NCBI RefSeq assembly: GCF_014648435.1 | Contig: NZ_BMRC01000045.1 | Span: forward strand, 1-58,301 | DNA: 58,301 nt | Direction of reading: 5' to 3' | From: Nonomuraea spiralis | Lineage (GTDB): Bacteria > Actinomycetota > Actinomycetes > Streptosporangiales > Streptosporangiaceae | In this document: piece by piece, positions 9,320 to 18,846 of the stretch | How the letters are laid out: each line of letters starts with the position of its first letter | How positions within the stretch are numbered: the first letter of the stretch is position 1 | Notes under the pieces: model-generated | What the model was told of the DNA's origin: nothing | The model's database searches: none | What the model saw: only the letters and a program-made list of their open reading frames with translations | Position numbers and translations under genes: made by a program

Positions 9320-10081
9320 CTATGAGCTGCCATTACCCATCGTCATGGTCGGGACGGCGTCGAGGAGCTGCTTCGTGTACGGGTGCGCGGAACGCTCGAT
9401 GACGTCCTCCGTCGTACCGTGCTCGACGAGCCGACCGGACTTCATGACCGCGATCGAGTCGGCCATGTAGCGGACCACGGCGAGGTTGTGCGAGATGAAC
9501 AGGATCCCGACACCGGTCCGGGTCTGGATCTCCTTGAGCAGGTTGAGCACGGCACCCTGGACCGAGACGTCGAGCGCCGACGTGATCTCGTCGGCGATCA
9601 GGACCTCGGGCTCGGCGGCGAGGGCGCGGGCGATGGCGACGCGCTGCCGCTGTCCGCCGGAGAGCTGCCGGGGACGCTTGTGGACGTCGCCAGGATCGAG
9701 CCGGACCATCTCGAGCAGCTCGGTGACCCGGGCCGGCCGCTCCCGCCGCCCGATCGCCCGGGGCAGGCCCTCGGCGATCGACGCGCCGACGCTCATCCGC
9801 GGGTTGAGGGACGCGTACGGGTCCTGGAACACGTACTGCAGCGGCGGGTGGCCGCGCGGGTCGAGCCCCGCCCCCTTCCAGAGGATCGTGCCCGAGGTGA
9901 GCGGGGCGAGGCCGACCGCCGCCCGGGCGAGGGTCGACTTGCCGGACCCCGACTCGCCGACGAGCCCGACGACCGAGCCGGCCGCCACGGTCAGGCTGAC
10001 CTCGTCGACGGCCGTCACGGCGCCCTGATTGTGGCCGTACCGGACAACTATGTCGCGGAGCTCGAGCACGTCACGCCTCAC
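9320..10081 (-). CDS. oligopeptide/dipeptide ABC transporter ATP-binding protein (OppF/DppF type)
   Basis: A 253-residue ATPase that energises a peptide importer in the inner membrane. Walker A is GESGSGKST, the Q-loop region reads VFQDPYASLNPRMSV (diagnostic of the peptide/nickel subclass), the signature is LSGGQRQRVAIARAL, Walker B is VLIADEITSALD, and the switch His is in FISHNL. GTG at 10081 overlaps the stop of the upstream permease-ATPase by 11 bases, indicating translational coupling. It is the last gene of a four-gene transporter operon running from 14549 down to 9320. Confidence 0.95.
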   Translation of the reverse strand: MRRDVLELRDIVVRYGHNQGAVTAVDEVSLTVAAGSVVGLVGESGSGKSTLARAAVGLAPLTSGTILWKGAGLDPRGHPPLQYVFQDPYASLNPRMSVGASIAEGLPRAIGRRERPARVTELLEMVRLDPGDVHKRPRQLSGGQRQRVAIARALAAEPEVLIADEITSALDVSVQGAVLNLLKEIQTRTGVGILFISHNLAVVRYMADSIAVMKSGRLVEHGTTEDVIERSAHPYTKQLLDAVPTMTMGNGSS

Positions 10082-11954
10082 TTTCCAGGACCGGCAGCAG
10101 CGGATGCCAGCAGGCGACGGCGCCGCCACCGCCCGAGTCGGCCAGTTCGGGACGCGCCTGCCGGCATCGGTCGTCCGCCCGGCCGCACCGGGGCGCGAAC
10201 GCGCAGCCCGGCGGCAGGTCAGAGGCGTGCGGCGGGCGGCCGGGAATGTTCGCGAGCGGCCGCGACCGGTCCGTCGACATGTCCGGGATGCTCGCGATCA
10301 ACGCGCGGGTGTACGGATGCGCGGCCTCGGCGAGCCCGCTGACCGGCAGTTCCTCGACCACCCGGCCGGCGTACATGACCAGGACCCGGGACGCGTTCTC
10401 AGCCACCACCGCGATGTCGTGGCTGATCAGCAGGACGGCGGCGTCGCTCTCCCGGGAGATGCGCCGCAGCAGGCCGAGCACCTCCTTCTGGACGGTCACG
10501 TCGAGGGCGGTGGTCGGCTCGTCGGCGACGATCAGCGCCGGCTGGGCCATGAGGCCCATCGCGATCGACGCGCGCTGGCGCATGCCGCCGGAGAACGCCA
10601 TCGGGTACTGCTTCGCCCGCGCCTGCGGGTCGGTGATCAGCACTGCGCTGAGGCGGTCGACGGCTCGTCGCCACGCGTCCCGGCGGCCGAGGCGTTCGTG
10701 GGTTTCAGCGACCTCGGCGAGCTGGCGTCCGACCTTGAGCGTCGGGTTCAGCGACGACATCGGGTCCTGGAACACCATCGCGAGCGAGGTGCCGAGCAGC
10801 CGCTCGCGGTCGCGGGGGCGCATCCGCCGCAGCTCGTTGCCCTTGATCTGGTGCACGTCGGCCTCGGCGACGTTCGGGTACGAGGTGAGCTGTGCGGCTG
10901 CCATGGCGGTGAGGCTCTTGCCCGATCCCGACTCGCCGACCAGCCCGACGATCTCGCCTCGGCGAAGGCGCATGCTGACGTCGACGACCGGGGAGAAGGG
11001 CGCGGTCTCGCCGGGTACGGTGACGGTCAGGCGCTCGATCCGGAGCACCTCGTCGCCCGGTGGCGGCGTCTCGGCCGGGGCCGTGTCCCGGCGCTGGGAC
11101 CTGAGGGACGGGAGCCGGAGGTGACCGTGCTGGCTGCCGCCGAGGACCTGGGTCAGCAGCTCGCCGGCGAGGACGAATGCGAGACCCGCGACGACGATCA
11201 TGATGGACGGCGCGAGCGCGGCCGCCGGGTTGGTGTAGATGGCCGGCAGCCCGTCGGCGAGCATGCGTCCCCAGTCGTACTGCGGCGGTTGCACGCCGAA
11301 GCCGATGTAGGACAGTGCCGATATGCTGAGCAGCGCCGCCCCGACCTGGCTGGTCGCGTTGATGACGAGGGGTTCCGAGATGTTCGGGATGACGTGGCGA
11401 ATCAGGATCCGCCACCGCGGGACCCGGAGCAGTCGCGCGGCGGAGACGTAGTCGGCGTTCGCGACGCCGCTGGCGGTGGTGTGGGTCAGCCGCGCGAACG
11501 AGGGCGCGAAGGCGATCGCCATCGACAGCACGGCGCCGCGCGCCCCCACTCCGAAGATCATGGCGAGGAACAGGGCGAGCAGCAGCCCGGGAAAGGCGAC
11601 CATCAGGTTCAGGACGGCGACCACCGCTCGGCCGGCGCGCCGGCCGAGCACGACGGGGACGGTGCCGATGATCAGCCCGCAGGCCACGCCGATGCCGACG
11701 ACGAGCAGAGCGAGGACGAGGGACAGCCGGGTGGCCACCAGCGTCCGCGTGAGGACGTCGCGTCCGAGGGCGTCCGTGCCGAACGGGTGCGCCGCCGACG
11801 GTCCAGCCTGGAGCGCGCCGCCCGCGATCTCCGTGGCCCGGTCGCCGAGCAGCAGCGGCGCCACGACGGCGGTCGCGACCAGGAGCAGCAGCAGGGCGAC
11901 CGTGACCACGCCGAGCGGCGACGACAGGTGATGGCGGGTACGTGACCAGGACAC
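10071..11954 (-). CDS. fused DppC-type permease and DppD-type ATPase of a peptide ABC importer
   Basis: A 627-residue fusion. Residues 1-280 are a DppC-like permease with about six membrane segments and the ATPase-docking EAA loop near 168-181 (ADYVSAARLLRVPRW). Residues 300-627 are the first ATPase: Walker A GESGSGKS at 340-347, QDPMSSLNP, signature FSGGMRQR, Walker B LIVADEPTTALD, and the Cys-containing C-terminal extension of OppD/DppD proteins (CAFAPRC, ACWHP). The hinge is a short Pro/Gln/Arg-rich stretch near 275-300. The GTG start lies one base from the stop of the upstream permease. Permease-ATPase fusions of this kind occur in actinobacteria, so this is not a sequencing artefact. Confidence 0.95.
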   Translation of the reverse strand: MSWSRTRHHLSSPLGVVTVALLLLLVATAVVAPLLLGDRATEIAGGALQAGPSAAHPFGTDALGRDVLTRTLVATRLSLVLALLVVGIGVACGLIIGTVPVVLGRRAGRAVVAVLNLMVAFPGLLLALFLAMIFGVGARGAVLSMAIAFAPSFARLTHTTASGVANADYVSAARLLRVPRWRILIRHVIPNISEPLVINATSQVGAALLSISALSYIGFGVQPPQYDWGRMLADGLPAIYTNPAAALAPSIMIVVAGLAFVLAGELLTQVLGGSQHGHLRLPSLRSQRRDTAPAETPPPGDEVLRIERLTVTVPGETAPFSPVVDVSMRLRRGEIVGLVGESGSGKSLTAMAAAQLTSYPNVAEADVHQIKGNELRRMRPRDRERLLGTSLAMVFQDPMSSLNPTLKVGRQLAEVAETHERLGRRDAWRRAVDRLSAVLITDPQARAKQYPMAFSGGMRQRASIAMGLMAQPALIVADEPTTALDVTVQKEVLGLLRRISRESDAAVLLISHDIAVVAENASRVLVMYAGRVVEELPVSGLAEAAHPYTRALIASIPDMSTDRSRPLANIPGRPPHASDLPPGCAFAPRCGRADDRCRQARPELADSGGGGAVACWHPLLPVLESEA

Positions 11955-11955
11955 G

Positions 11956-12924
11956 TCAGCTCTCCTTGATCGTCGAGCGCGGGTCGATGACGGCGATCGC
12001 GATGTCGACCGCGAGGTTGATCAGCAGGATGCCGGCGCCGAAGAAGAGCGCGACCGCCTGGACGACCGGGTAGTCCTTGGCGAGCACCGAATGCACGAGC
12101 TCGGCGCCGACGCCGGGCCAGGCGAACACGTTCTCCACGAGCACGGTGCCGGCCACCATCGACGCGAGGATCATGCCGGAGACGGTCAGCGTCGGGGTCA
12201 GCGTGTTCGGCAGCGCGTGCCGCAGGTAGATCAGCCGCGCCGGGAGGCGCTTCGCGCGCGCCGCCCGGATGTAGTCCTCGCCGAGCACCCGCTGGGTCTC
12301 GGCCCGGACGATCCGCGCCAGGTAGGCGGCCGGCCCCACGACGAGGGCGGTCACCGGCAGCACGAACGACGCGGGACCGGACAGGCCCGCGACCGGCAGC
12401 GCATTGAGGGAGACGGCGAAGACGAACACGAGTCCGACCGACACCAGGTAGTCCGGCACGGAGAGCGCGAGCCCGGTCACGCCGCCGAAGCCGAAGTGCA
12501 GGCCGCGGCCCCGGCCGTCCCGGGTGGCGATACCGAGGAGCAGGCCCACCGGTATCGCCACCGCGAGGCAGACCACGAACGCGGTCAGGCCGAGCTGGAG
12601 GGTCGCGGGCACCAACTGTGCCATCTTCTCCCGCACCGGCGTCTGGGTGTCCAGGGACGTGCCGAGGTCGAGGTGGAGCAGGTTCCAGAGATAGTCCAGG
12701 TACTGCCGCCACAGCGGGTCGTTGAGCCCGAGACGCTCCCGGGCGGCCGCGATGGTCTCCGGCGGCGCCATCAGGCCCAGGGCTCCGCGTACCGGGTCGC
12801 CCGGCAGCGCGTGGACCATGGCGAACGATGCGGTGACGACGACCGCCAGCGAGACGACGAACCTTCCCAGCCGCCGGATCAGGAATACCGGCCACGGGTG
12901 CCTGGCGCGCAGCGACGACTTCAC
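11956..12924 (-). CDS. peptide ABC transporter permease (DppB/OppB type)
   Basis: A 322-residue inner-membrane permease. GTG at 12924 follows GGGAGG by about four bases; an ATG 12 bases further upstream has no spacing for a ribosome site. The N-terminus (FLIRRLGRFVVSLAVVV) and the following periplasmic segment (PGDPVRGALG, ERLGLNDPLWRQY) are typical of DppB. The EAA loop is EDYIRAARAKRLPARLIY, with the final hallmark FAWPGVGAELVHSVLAKDYP. It is the second gene of the importer operon. Confidence 0.95.
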   Translation of the reverse strand: MKSSLRARHPWPVFLIRRLGRFVVSLAVVVTASFAMVHALPGDPVRGALGLMAPPETIAAARERLGLNDPLWRQYLDYLWNLLHLDLGTSLDTQTPVREKMAQLVPATLQLGLTAFVVCLAVAIPVGLLLGIATRDGRGRGLHFGFGGVTGLALSVPDYLVSVGLVFVFAVSLNALPVAGLSGPASFVLPVTALVVGPAAYLARIVRAETQRVLGEDYIRAARAKRLPARLIYLRHALPNTLTPTLTVSGMILASMVAGTVLVENVFAWPGVGAELVHSVLAKDYPVVQAVALFFGAGILLINLAVDIAIAVIDPRSTIKES

Positions 12925-12950
12925 AGAACCTCCCATCCTCCCCGCCGTAC

Positions 12951-14549
12951 CTAGCGCAGAACCCGGAGCGAGGTGGGCTCCAGCACGCGGGCGACGACGT
13001 CGAACTTGGCCCCGTTGCCCCAGTAGAGGTAGGGCGAGACGGCGATCGGGGTGATGTCCGCGTCCTTGATCAGGGCGCCCTCGCCCGCGTTCCAGTCGGC
13101 GCAGCCGCCGGTGCCGGACTTCGCCTGCGCCGCCTTGATCGAGCTGTCGAAGACGTCGTTGTGCATCGAGCCGTAGTTGATGCCGCCCTGCGACGGGGTG
13201 GCGCCGGAGAAGAACGGCACGAGCGTGGCCGGGTTGGACACGCCGAGGCCGATGAGGGTCGCGGTCCACGGGCCCTTGCCGCCGAAGACGACATCGGACC
13301 GCGCGTTGAACGACTGTCCCTTGAGGTCCACCTTGACGCCCAGCGCCGTCCACTTCTGGCCGATGTACTCGGCCGCCGCCGCGGTCGTGGTGTCCTCGTT
13401 GTCGTAGACGAACGCGACCTCGAGCGGCTTGCCGTCCTTGGCCCGGACTCCGCCGTCGGCGGCCGTCCAGCCGGCCTGGTCGAGCAGCGCCGCCGCCGCG
13501 GCCGCGTCGTACGCCGGCTTGTTCGGGGTGACGGTGTCACCGCTGCAGATCTTCGGGTCGGTCAGCAGCCCGTTGGCCTCCTGTCCGAGGCCGCTGGTGG
13601 CGACCTGGGCCAGTTCCTTCATGTCGAGAGCGCCGACGAGCGCGCGCCGGACGTTGACGTCGGCGGTCGGCAGACCGGCGGCCTGGTTGAAGGTGAGCTC
13701 GTCGTCGATGATGCTGCCGCCGTCCGAGAACACCTTGGCGGCCTTGAGCCGCTGGGTGTCGGCACCGGACAGGTACGAGATGTTGACGCCCTTGCTCAGC
13801 AGGAGGTTGGCCGTCGTGGTCACGCTCGTCACGAGCTTGAAGGTCACCTTCGCCGGCATGCCCTTCTCGGCGGTCGAGGCGCCGTTCGGCCCCCAGGCGT
13901 ACCCGTCGCGGCGGGTGTACGTGTACTGGTTGCCGGCCTGGACGCCGGAGAGGACGAACGGACCGGAGCCGGCGGAGGCCGCCTTCAGGGAGTCGCGGTT
14001 CTTGATGGCGCTCGAGCAGACCAGCGGCAGCTCGGCCAGGTTCTGGAAGAAGAAGGGCGCGCCCTCCTTGAGCTTGACCGCGACGGTGCCGGCGGCCTTG
14101 TCGGCCGTTGCCGTGGCGCCGGCGGGAACGGCGGCGCCGCGCATGGGCGAGCCGTTGCCCTCGGCGGCCACGTAGTTGATGTTGTCGGCCACCGTCTGCG
14201 CGTCCATCGGCGAGCCGTCCGAGCAGGTGACGCCCTCGCGGACGGTCAGCGTGTAGGAGGTTCCCTCGCCGGTCCACGACTTGACGACGCTGGGCGCCAC
14301 CTCGCCGGAGTCCAGCAGCTTGACGGGCGTGTCGTAGGCGAAGACGGCCATCATCTTGTTGACGCCGTTGACCGAGCGCTGCGGGTCGAGCGCACCGGGG
14401 TCGCTGTCGATCGCGATGGTGAGCGAGCCGCCGTCGGCATAGTCGTCGCCGGACGAGCTACCGGTGCTCCCACCGTTGGAGCAGGCAGCCAGCGCGACCG
14501 TCGAGCACAATACGGAAATCGAGACACGAAAAGGGCGATTTCGGACCAT
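12951..14549 (-). CDS. extracytoplasmic peptide-binding lipoprotein (SBP family 5)
   Basis: A 532-residue substrate-binding protein of the importer. The ATG at 14549 has GAGGAAG about ten bases upstream. A short signal peptide ends in the lipobox LAAC, with Cys23 the predicted lipidated residue, followed by a Gly/Ser linker. The mature region has the family-5 pattern: TIAIDSDPGALDPQRS, then SVVKSWTGEGTSYTLTVREG and AQTVADNINYV. It is the first gene of the operon and probably sets its specificity. Its ligand is unknown; the peptidase-rich surroundings suggest peptides. Confidence 0.95.
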   Translation of the reverse strand: MVRNRPFRVSISVLCSTVALAACSNGGSTGSSSGDDYADGGSLTIAIDSDPGALDPQRSVNGVNKMMAVFAYDTPVKLLDSGEVAPSVVKSWTGEGTSYTLTVREGVTCSDGSPMDAQTVADNINYVAAEGNGSPMRGAAVPAGATATADKAAGTVAVKLKEGAPFFFQNLAELPLVCSSAIKNRDSLKAASAGSGPFVLSGVQAGNQYTYTRRDGYAWGPNGASTAEKGMPAKVTFKLVTSVTTTANLLLSKGVNISYLSGADTQRLKAAKVFSDGGSIIDDELTFNQAAGLPTADVNVRRALVGALDMKELAQVATSGLGQEANGLLTDPKICSGDTVTPNKPAYDAAAAAALLDQAGWTAADGGVRAKDGKPLEVAFVYDNEDTTTAAAAEYIGQKWTALGVKVDLKGQSFNARSDVVFGGKGPWTATLIGLGVSNPATLVPFFSGATPSQGGINYGSMHNDVFDSSIKAAQAKSGTGGCADWNAGEGALIKDADITPIAVSPYLYWGNGAKFDVVARVLEPTSLRVLR

Positions 14550-14749
14550 TGGCGCGTGACTTCCTCTGCGGCCGGCGGGACGAGCCAGCTCGGCGCTGGG
14601 TGATGTAACCCACGATTGAAGCCACAGCGCGGCGGCGATTCTTGTCCAAGCCCACAAAGGTGCCCGTGCTCGATCGTGGCCAGACCCAAGCCCCACGGTC
14701 GCCCCTCACTTTAACGTCGTCCGTCAGACCGTACCCGACTAGGTGAAAC
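14550..14749. promoter_or_regulatory. divergent promoter region between the importer operon and the DUF885 gene
   Basis: 200 bases separate two divergent starts. An inverted repeat TGGGT-N6-ACCCA lies at 14597-14612 and CGAGC-N2-GCTCG at 14581-14592. Both are short, so I list them only as candidate operators; the nearby PucR-type protein is the natural candidate regulator. Confidence 0.3.
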
Positions 14750-16417
14750 GTGGATCAAATGACGGAGGGGTCCGGGTTGGTGGACGTCGAAAGCCTCGGC
14801 AAGCGGTACCAGGAGCTCCGGTACCGCACGGCGCCCACCTGGGCGCACCTGATCGGTGAGTACTCGGTGGCGGGGCACTTCGAGGACGTCAGCGCGACGG
14901 CCGAGGCGGCCGAGCTCCGCGACCTGCGCGAGGTGGCACATGCCGCCGCCGCGCTCGCCCGTACGCCGGACGGCACACCCGTCTCGCTCGACGGCGCGGT
15001 CCTCGCCTGGCAGGCCGCGACCAGAGCCGACGTGCTCGAACACCGGTTCGCCGAGCTCGACGTCGACCCGCTCTTCGGGCCGGTGACCCAGTTCCCGGGC
15101 CAGGTCGCCAAGCTGGCGCTCCCGTCCGCCGAGGTGGCCGGCGCCCTGCCGAAGAAGTACCGCGGCTTCGCGCGCAATCTGCGCGACAGGCTGGAGCGTC
15201 TCGCTGCGGGCCGCGCGGCCGGCCGTACCCCGGTCGCCTTCGCCGTGGCGGACACCGTGGACAGGGTGCGGAAGTGGCTGCACACCCCGCTCGAGGACGA
15301 CCCGCTGCTGGCCGTCGACCGCGCCGCGCGCACGGATCACCTGCGCGCGGTGGTCGGCGAGGTGGTGCGCCCCGCGCTGGCCGACTATGCCAACGCGTTG
15401 ACATGGGAGGTCGCGCCGTCCGCGCGGCCCGACGAGCGGTGCGGGCTGTGCTGGCTCGACGACGGCGATCGCGTCTACGCCACCCTGGTCCGCTCGCACA
15501 CCACCACCGACCTCCACCCTGACCGCATCCACGAGACCGGGCTCGCCCAGGTCGCGGCCCTGGACGAGGAGTACGCCGCCCTCGGCCGGGAGGTCTTCGG
15601 CACCTCGGACGTGCCCGCCGTCATGGCCAGGATGCGCGACGACCCGGCCCTGCACTTCGACGACGCCGCCGGCCTCGTACGCGCCGCGGAGGTCGCCCTG
15701 GCCCGGGCGACCGACCGCGCCCCGGGCTGGTTCGGGCGGCTGCCGCGCGCCGCGTGCGCGGTCGAGGCGGCGACGAGCGGATCGCTCGGCCAGTACATGC
15801 TTGCGCCGAAGGACGGCTCGCGGGGCGGGACGTTCGTCATCAACGTCTCCGATCCGCGTGCCTGGGCCCGGTACGAGGTTGAGGCCCTCGCCTTCCACGA
15901 GGGCGTTCCCGGGCACCACCTGCAGATGGGCCTCGCCGCCGAGCTCACCGAGCTGTCGGAGTTCCGCCGCACCACCACGGTCACCGGCTTCCTCGAGGGC
16001 TGGGGGCTGTACGCCGAACGACTCGCCGACGAGATGGGCCTCTACAGCAGCCCGCTGGACCGGCTGGGCATGCTGTCGTTCGACTCGCTGCGGGCCTGCC
16101 GCCTGGTCATCGACACCGGCCTGCACGCCAAGGGCTGGAGCCGGCAGCGGGCCAAGCGCTTCCTGGCCGAGCACTCCCCGCTGAGCCCGGGGCACATCGA
16201 CGCGGAGGTCGACCGGTACATCGTGACGCCGGGCCAGGCCCTGGCCTACTTGGTCGGCCGGCTCGAGATCGTCCGGATCCGGCGGGAGGCCGAGCGCCGG
16301 CAGGGTGCCGGCTTCGACCTGGCCCGGTTCCACGACGTGGTGCTCGGCGCGGGGCAGCTGCCTCTGCCCTTGCTGGAGGCGCACGTCGCCGCGGCACTAC
16401 CAGGCGTCGTCGGGTAG
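14750..16417 (+). CDS. DUF885-family zinc metallopeptidase-like protein
   Basis: A 555-residue cytoplasmic protein of the DUF885 family, whose characterised members are metal-dependent peptidases. The catalytic motif HEGVPGHHLQMG starts near residue 383, with the distal Glu likely in GFLEGWGLYAERLADEMG about 35 residues later, as in gluzincin-type enzymes. There is no signal peptide, so it would act on imported peptides. The start is GTG at 14750 after AGGTG, or ATG at 14759. Its last 21 bases overlap the convergent amidase gene. Divergent from the importer operon, so probably co-regulated with it. Confidence 0.9.
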   Translation: MDQMTEGSGLVDVESLGKRYQELRYRTAPTWAHLIGEYSVAGHFEDVSATAEAAELRDLREVAHAAAALARTPDGTPVSLDGAVLAWQAATRADVLEHRFAELDVDPLFGPVTQFPGQVAKLALPSAEVAGALPKKYRGFARNLRDRLERLAAGRAAGRTPVAFAVADTVDRVRKWLHTPLEDDPLLAVDRAARTDHLRAVVGEVVRPALADYANALTWEVAPSARPDERCGLCWLDDGDRVYATLVRSHTTTDLHPDRIHETGLAQVAALDEEYAALGREVFGTSDVPAVMARMRDDPALHFDDAAGLVRAAEVALARATDRAPGWFGRLPRAACAVEAATSGSLGQYMLAPKDGSRGGTFVINVSDPRAWARYEVEALAFHEGVPGHHLQMGLAAELTELSEFRRTTTVTGFLEGWGLYAERLADEMGLYSSPLDRLGMLSFDSLRACRLVIDTGLHAKGWSRQRAKRFLAEHSPLSPGHIDAEVDRYIVTPGQALAYLVGRLEIVRIRREAERRQGAGFDLARFHDVVLGAGQLPLPLLEAHVAAALPGVVG

Positions 16418-17647
16418 CGCGCCGGGCGGGCGGCGGCGATGCCAGTCGCTGACCGCCTGCACGGCTTCGCCCACCACGAGCAGGGCCCGGTCGGCGCCGC
16501 GCCGGCCGACCAGCTGTGCGCCGACCGGCAGCCCGGCCGGCGAGGGCGACACCGGCAGGCCGAGGACGGGCAGGCCGGTGACCGACCAGCAGCCGGTGAG
16601 CTGGTTGATCCGCCGGCTGACGAGGGTGAGATCGCCGTCCCCGGCAACGGGCGCGACGAAGGGCGTGGCCGGCACGGCGATGACGTCGGCCTCGGCGAGC
16701 ACCTCGTCGACCCGGGCCCGCCAATCGAAGGCCACCGCCAGCGCGCTCTCGATCTCCTCGGTGGTGACCCGGCGGCCCGCCTCGATCCGCCCCTTGATCC
16801 CGGCGCAGACGCGGGCGTCGTGCCAGTACGGCCGGAGGTGACGGATCGCCTCGGAGTTCTGCAGCGCGGCCATCGCCTGGTGCACCCGATCGACGTCGCG
16901 CAGGGCCACCCGCCGGATCTTCGCGCCGTGCGCGCCCAGCAGGTCGAGCAGGTCGCGGAAGCCGGCGGCGACCGCCGGCTCCAGGTCGTCGAGGAAGTAC
17001 TGCTCGGGTACGGCCACGGTCAGGCTGGACAGGTCCCGCGGCGGAAGGGGCCGCGAGCCCGTGCCGGCCATGACCTCCAGGGCGATGCGGGCCTCGGCCG
17101 CACTACGCGCGAGCGGCCCGACGACGTCCATGCTGGGGCTCAGCGGCGTTACTCCCAGCGTCGGCACCAGCCCGTGGCTCGGGCGCAGCGTGGTCACCCC
17201 GCAGAACGCGGCCGGGTTGCGCAGTGAGCCGCCGGTGTCCGTGCCGATCGCGAGCCGGACCAGGCCCGCGGCGACCGCGACGGCCGACCCGCCGCTCGAG
17301 CCGCCGGGGATCCGGTCCGGGTCCCACGGGTTGCGGCAGGCGCCCCACGTGTCGTTCTGCGTGGTCGCCCCGAAGCTGATCTCCTCGAGGTTCGCCTTGG
17401 CGACGATCCGCGCGCCGGCGGCCCGCAGCCGGCGCACCACCTCCGCGTCGATCACCGCCGCGGGCGGATGCGGGCCGCGGAGCCCGTCGGTGCGCACCGT
17501 CCCGGCGACGTCGATGTTGTCCTTGACCGCGATGGTCCAGCCCGCCATCGGGCCGTTCTTCTCGGCCGCGATGCCGTCCTCGATCAGCTGGGTGAAAGCG
17601 TTCAGCCGGGTGGCGAGCGCCACCACGGCGGCGGGAGCGCCGCTCAC
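16397..17647 (-). CDS. amidase signature-family hydrolase
   Basis: A 416-residue amidase. The Ser-cisSer-Lys triad is visible: Lys in TIAVKDNIDVAG, cis-Ser in PGGSSGGSAVAVAAG, and nucleophilic Ser in TDTGGSLRNPAAFCG. Members hydrolyse amides (peptide amides, acylated amino acids, glutaminyl/asparaginyl amides); GatA is unlikely because GatB and GatC are absent and the protein is short. It is the last gene of a coupled chain (S9 peptidase, methylaspartate ammonia-lyase, CoA-transferase, amidase). Its GTG start overlaps the upstream stop by four bases. Confidence 0.92.
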   Translation of the reverse strand: MSGAPAAVVALATRLNAFTQLIEDGIAAEKNGPMAGWTIAVKDNIDVAGTVRTDGLRGPHPPAAVIDAEVVRRLRAAGARIVAKANLEEISFGATTQNDTWGACRNPWDPDRIPGGSSGGSAVAVAAGLVRLAIGTDTGGSLRNPAAFCGVTTLRPSHGLVPTLGVTPLSPSMDVVGPLARSAAEARIALEVMAGTGSRPLPPRDLSSLTVAVPEQYFLDDLEPAVAAGFRDLLDLLGAHGAKIRRVALRDVDRVHQAMAALQNSEAIRHLRPYWHDARVCAGIKGRIEAGRRVTTEEIESALAVAFDWRARVDEVLAEADVIAVPATPFVAPVAGDGDLTLVSRRINQLTGCWSVTGLPVLGLPVSPSPAGLPVGAQLVGRRGADRALLVVGEAVQAVSDWHRRRPPGALPDDAW

Positions 17648-18846
17648 CGTTCACCGCCGAAGGCGCCGCCCCGTGCAAGATCGGCCAGTTCCGCGGCGCT
17701 CATGCCGAGTTCCTCCCGCAGGATCTGCTCGCGGTGCTCGCCGAGGCCCGGCGCGCGGTCCGGCGCCGGGTTCTCCCACCAGGCGCGTCCCGCCGTGCGC
17801 ACGTGCCGTACCGTACCGAAGCTGGGGTGTTCGGTGTCGACGACCAGGCCGCGCTGCGCGGCCTGCGGCTCCTCGAAGGCCTCGCGCAGCCCGTTGACCG
17901 GGCCGCACGGCACGCCCGCCGCCGACAGCAGGCCGACCCAGTGGTCGGTGCCGTGCCGGGACAGGGCGGAGTCCAGCACCGCGTCCAGGTCGGCCTGGTG
18001 CGCCTGGCGGCCGGCGAGCGTCGCGAACCGGGGATCGGCGGCGACCTCGGCGACGCCCAGCACCTTGGTCAGGCGCTCGAAGAACACCGGCTTGACGCAG
18101 GCGAGCATCAACCAGCCGTCCGCGGTGGGGTAGGCGCCGAACGGCACTACGGAGGGGTGCGCCGACCGGGTCTTGCGGCGGGTCTCGTGCCCCCGGGTGA
18201 GGAACCAGGTCGCCGGGTAGGAGAGCATCGCCATCGCCGTGTCGAAGAGGCTGACGTCGCACTCGCCGCCGACGCCGTCGCGCCGGGCGACGTGGATCCC
18301 GGCCAGCAACGACATCGCCGCGACGACTCCGCCGCAGTAGTCGACCAGCGAAAGGCCGCTCTTGGTCGGCGGTCCGGCCGGGTCGCCGGTCAGGTCCATC
18401 CACGCGGCGAGCCCCTGGACGACGTAGTCGTACGCCGGCTCCGCCCGCCGCGGCCCGGTCATCCCGTAACCGGACAGCGAGCAGACCACCAGCCGCGGAT
18501 TGAGGTGGCTCAGGTCGGCGTACCGGAGGCCGAGCTTGTCCGGCACGTCCCCGCGCAGGTTGTACATGAGCGCGTCGGCGCCCTCGACGAGGCGGTGCAG
18601 CACCGCCACGCCGGCCGGAACCGAGAGGTCGAGGCAGATGCTGCGCTTGTTCCGGTTGAAGCTCTGGAAGAAGAGGCTGTCGTCGTCCTCGGCGAACGGC
18701 GGGACATGCCGCCCGATGTCGCCGCCCGTACGCGCGTCCTCGATCTTGATCACGTCGGCGCCGAGCTCGGCGAGGTGCAACGATCCGAACGGGCCGGCGC
18801 CGTACTGCTCGACGGCGATGATCCTGATGTCACTGAGTCCCGTCAC
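17644..18846 (-). CDS. class III (CaiB/BaiF) CoA-transferase, candidate mesaconate CoA-transferase
   Basis: A 400-residue family III CoA-transferase. The N-terminus (RIIAVEQYGAGPFGSLHLAE, then LGADVIKIED) and NRNKRSICLDL are family hallmarks, and the likely catalytic Asp lies in LSLVDYCGGVVAAM. Such enzymes move CoA between carboxylates through an aspartyl-CoA anhydride. The gene overlaps methylaspartate ammonia-lyase by 17 bases, and the island also holds Mch-like and CitE-like genes. The likely reaction is therefore mesaconate plus acyl-CoA to mesaconyl-CoA, like Mct of the methylaspartate cycle. Itaconate or another diacid is the alternative. The family is certain; the substrate is inferred from context. 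Confidence 0.9.
   Translation of the reverse strand: MTGLSDIRIIAVEQYGAGPFGSLHLAELGADVIKIEDARTGGDIGRHVPPFAEDDDSLFFQSFNRNKRSICLDLSVPAGVAVLHRLVEGADALMYNLRGDVPDKLGLRYADLSHLNPRLVVCSLSGYGMTGPRRAEPAYDYVVQGLAAWMDLTGDPAGPPTKSGLSLVDYCGGVVAAMSLLAGIHVARRDGVGGECDVSLFDTAMAMLSYPATWFLTRGHETRRKTRSAHPSVVPFGAYPTADGWLMLACVKPVFFERLTKVLGVAEVAADPRFATLAGRQAHQADLDAVLDSALSRHGTDHWVGLLSAAGVPCGPVNGLREAFEEPQAAQRGLVVDTEHPSFGTVRHVRTAGRAWWENPAPDRAPGLGEHREQILREELGMSAAELADLARGGAFGGER

Noticed and set aside
10029..11945. Long plus-strand frame opposite the transporter operon
   Set aside because: Asp/Arg/Gly-rich composition without motifs; it is the mirror of the permease-ATPase gene in GC-rich DNA.
17644..18846. Assignment of the CoA-transferase to itaconate degradation
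   Set aside because: Possible by family, but overlap with methylaspartate ammonia-lyase makes mesaconate the more economical substrate; kept as the alternative.
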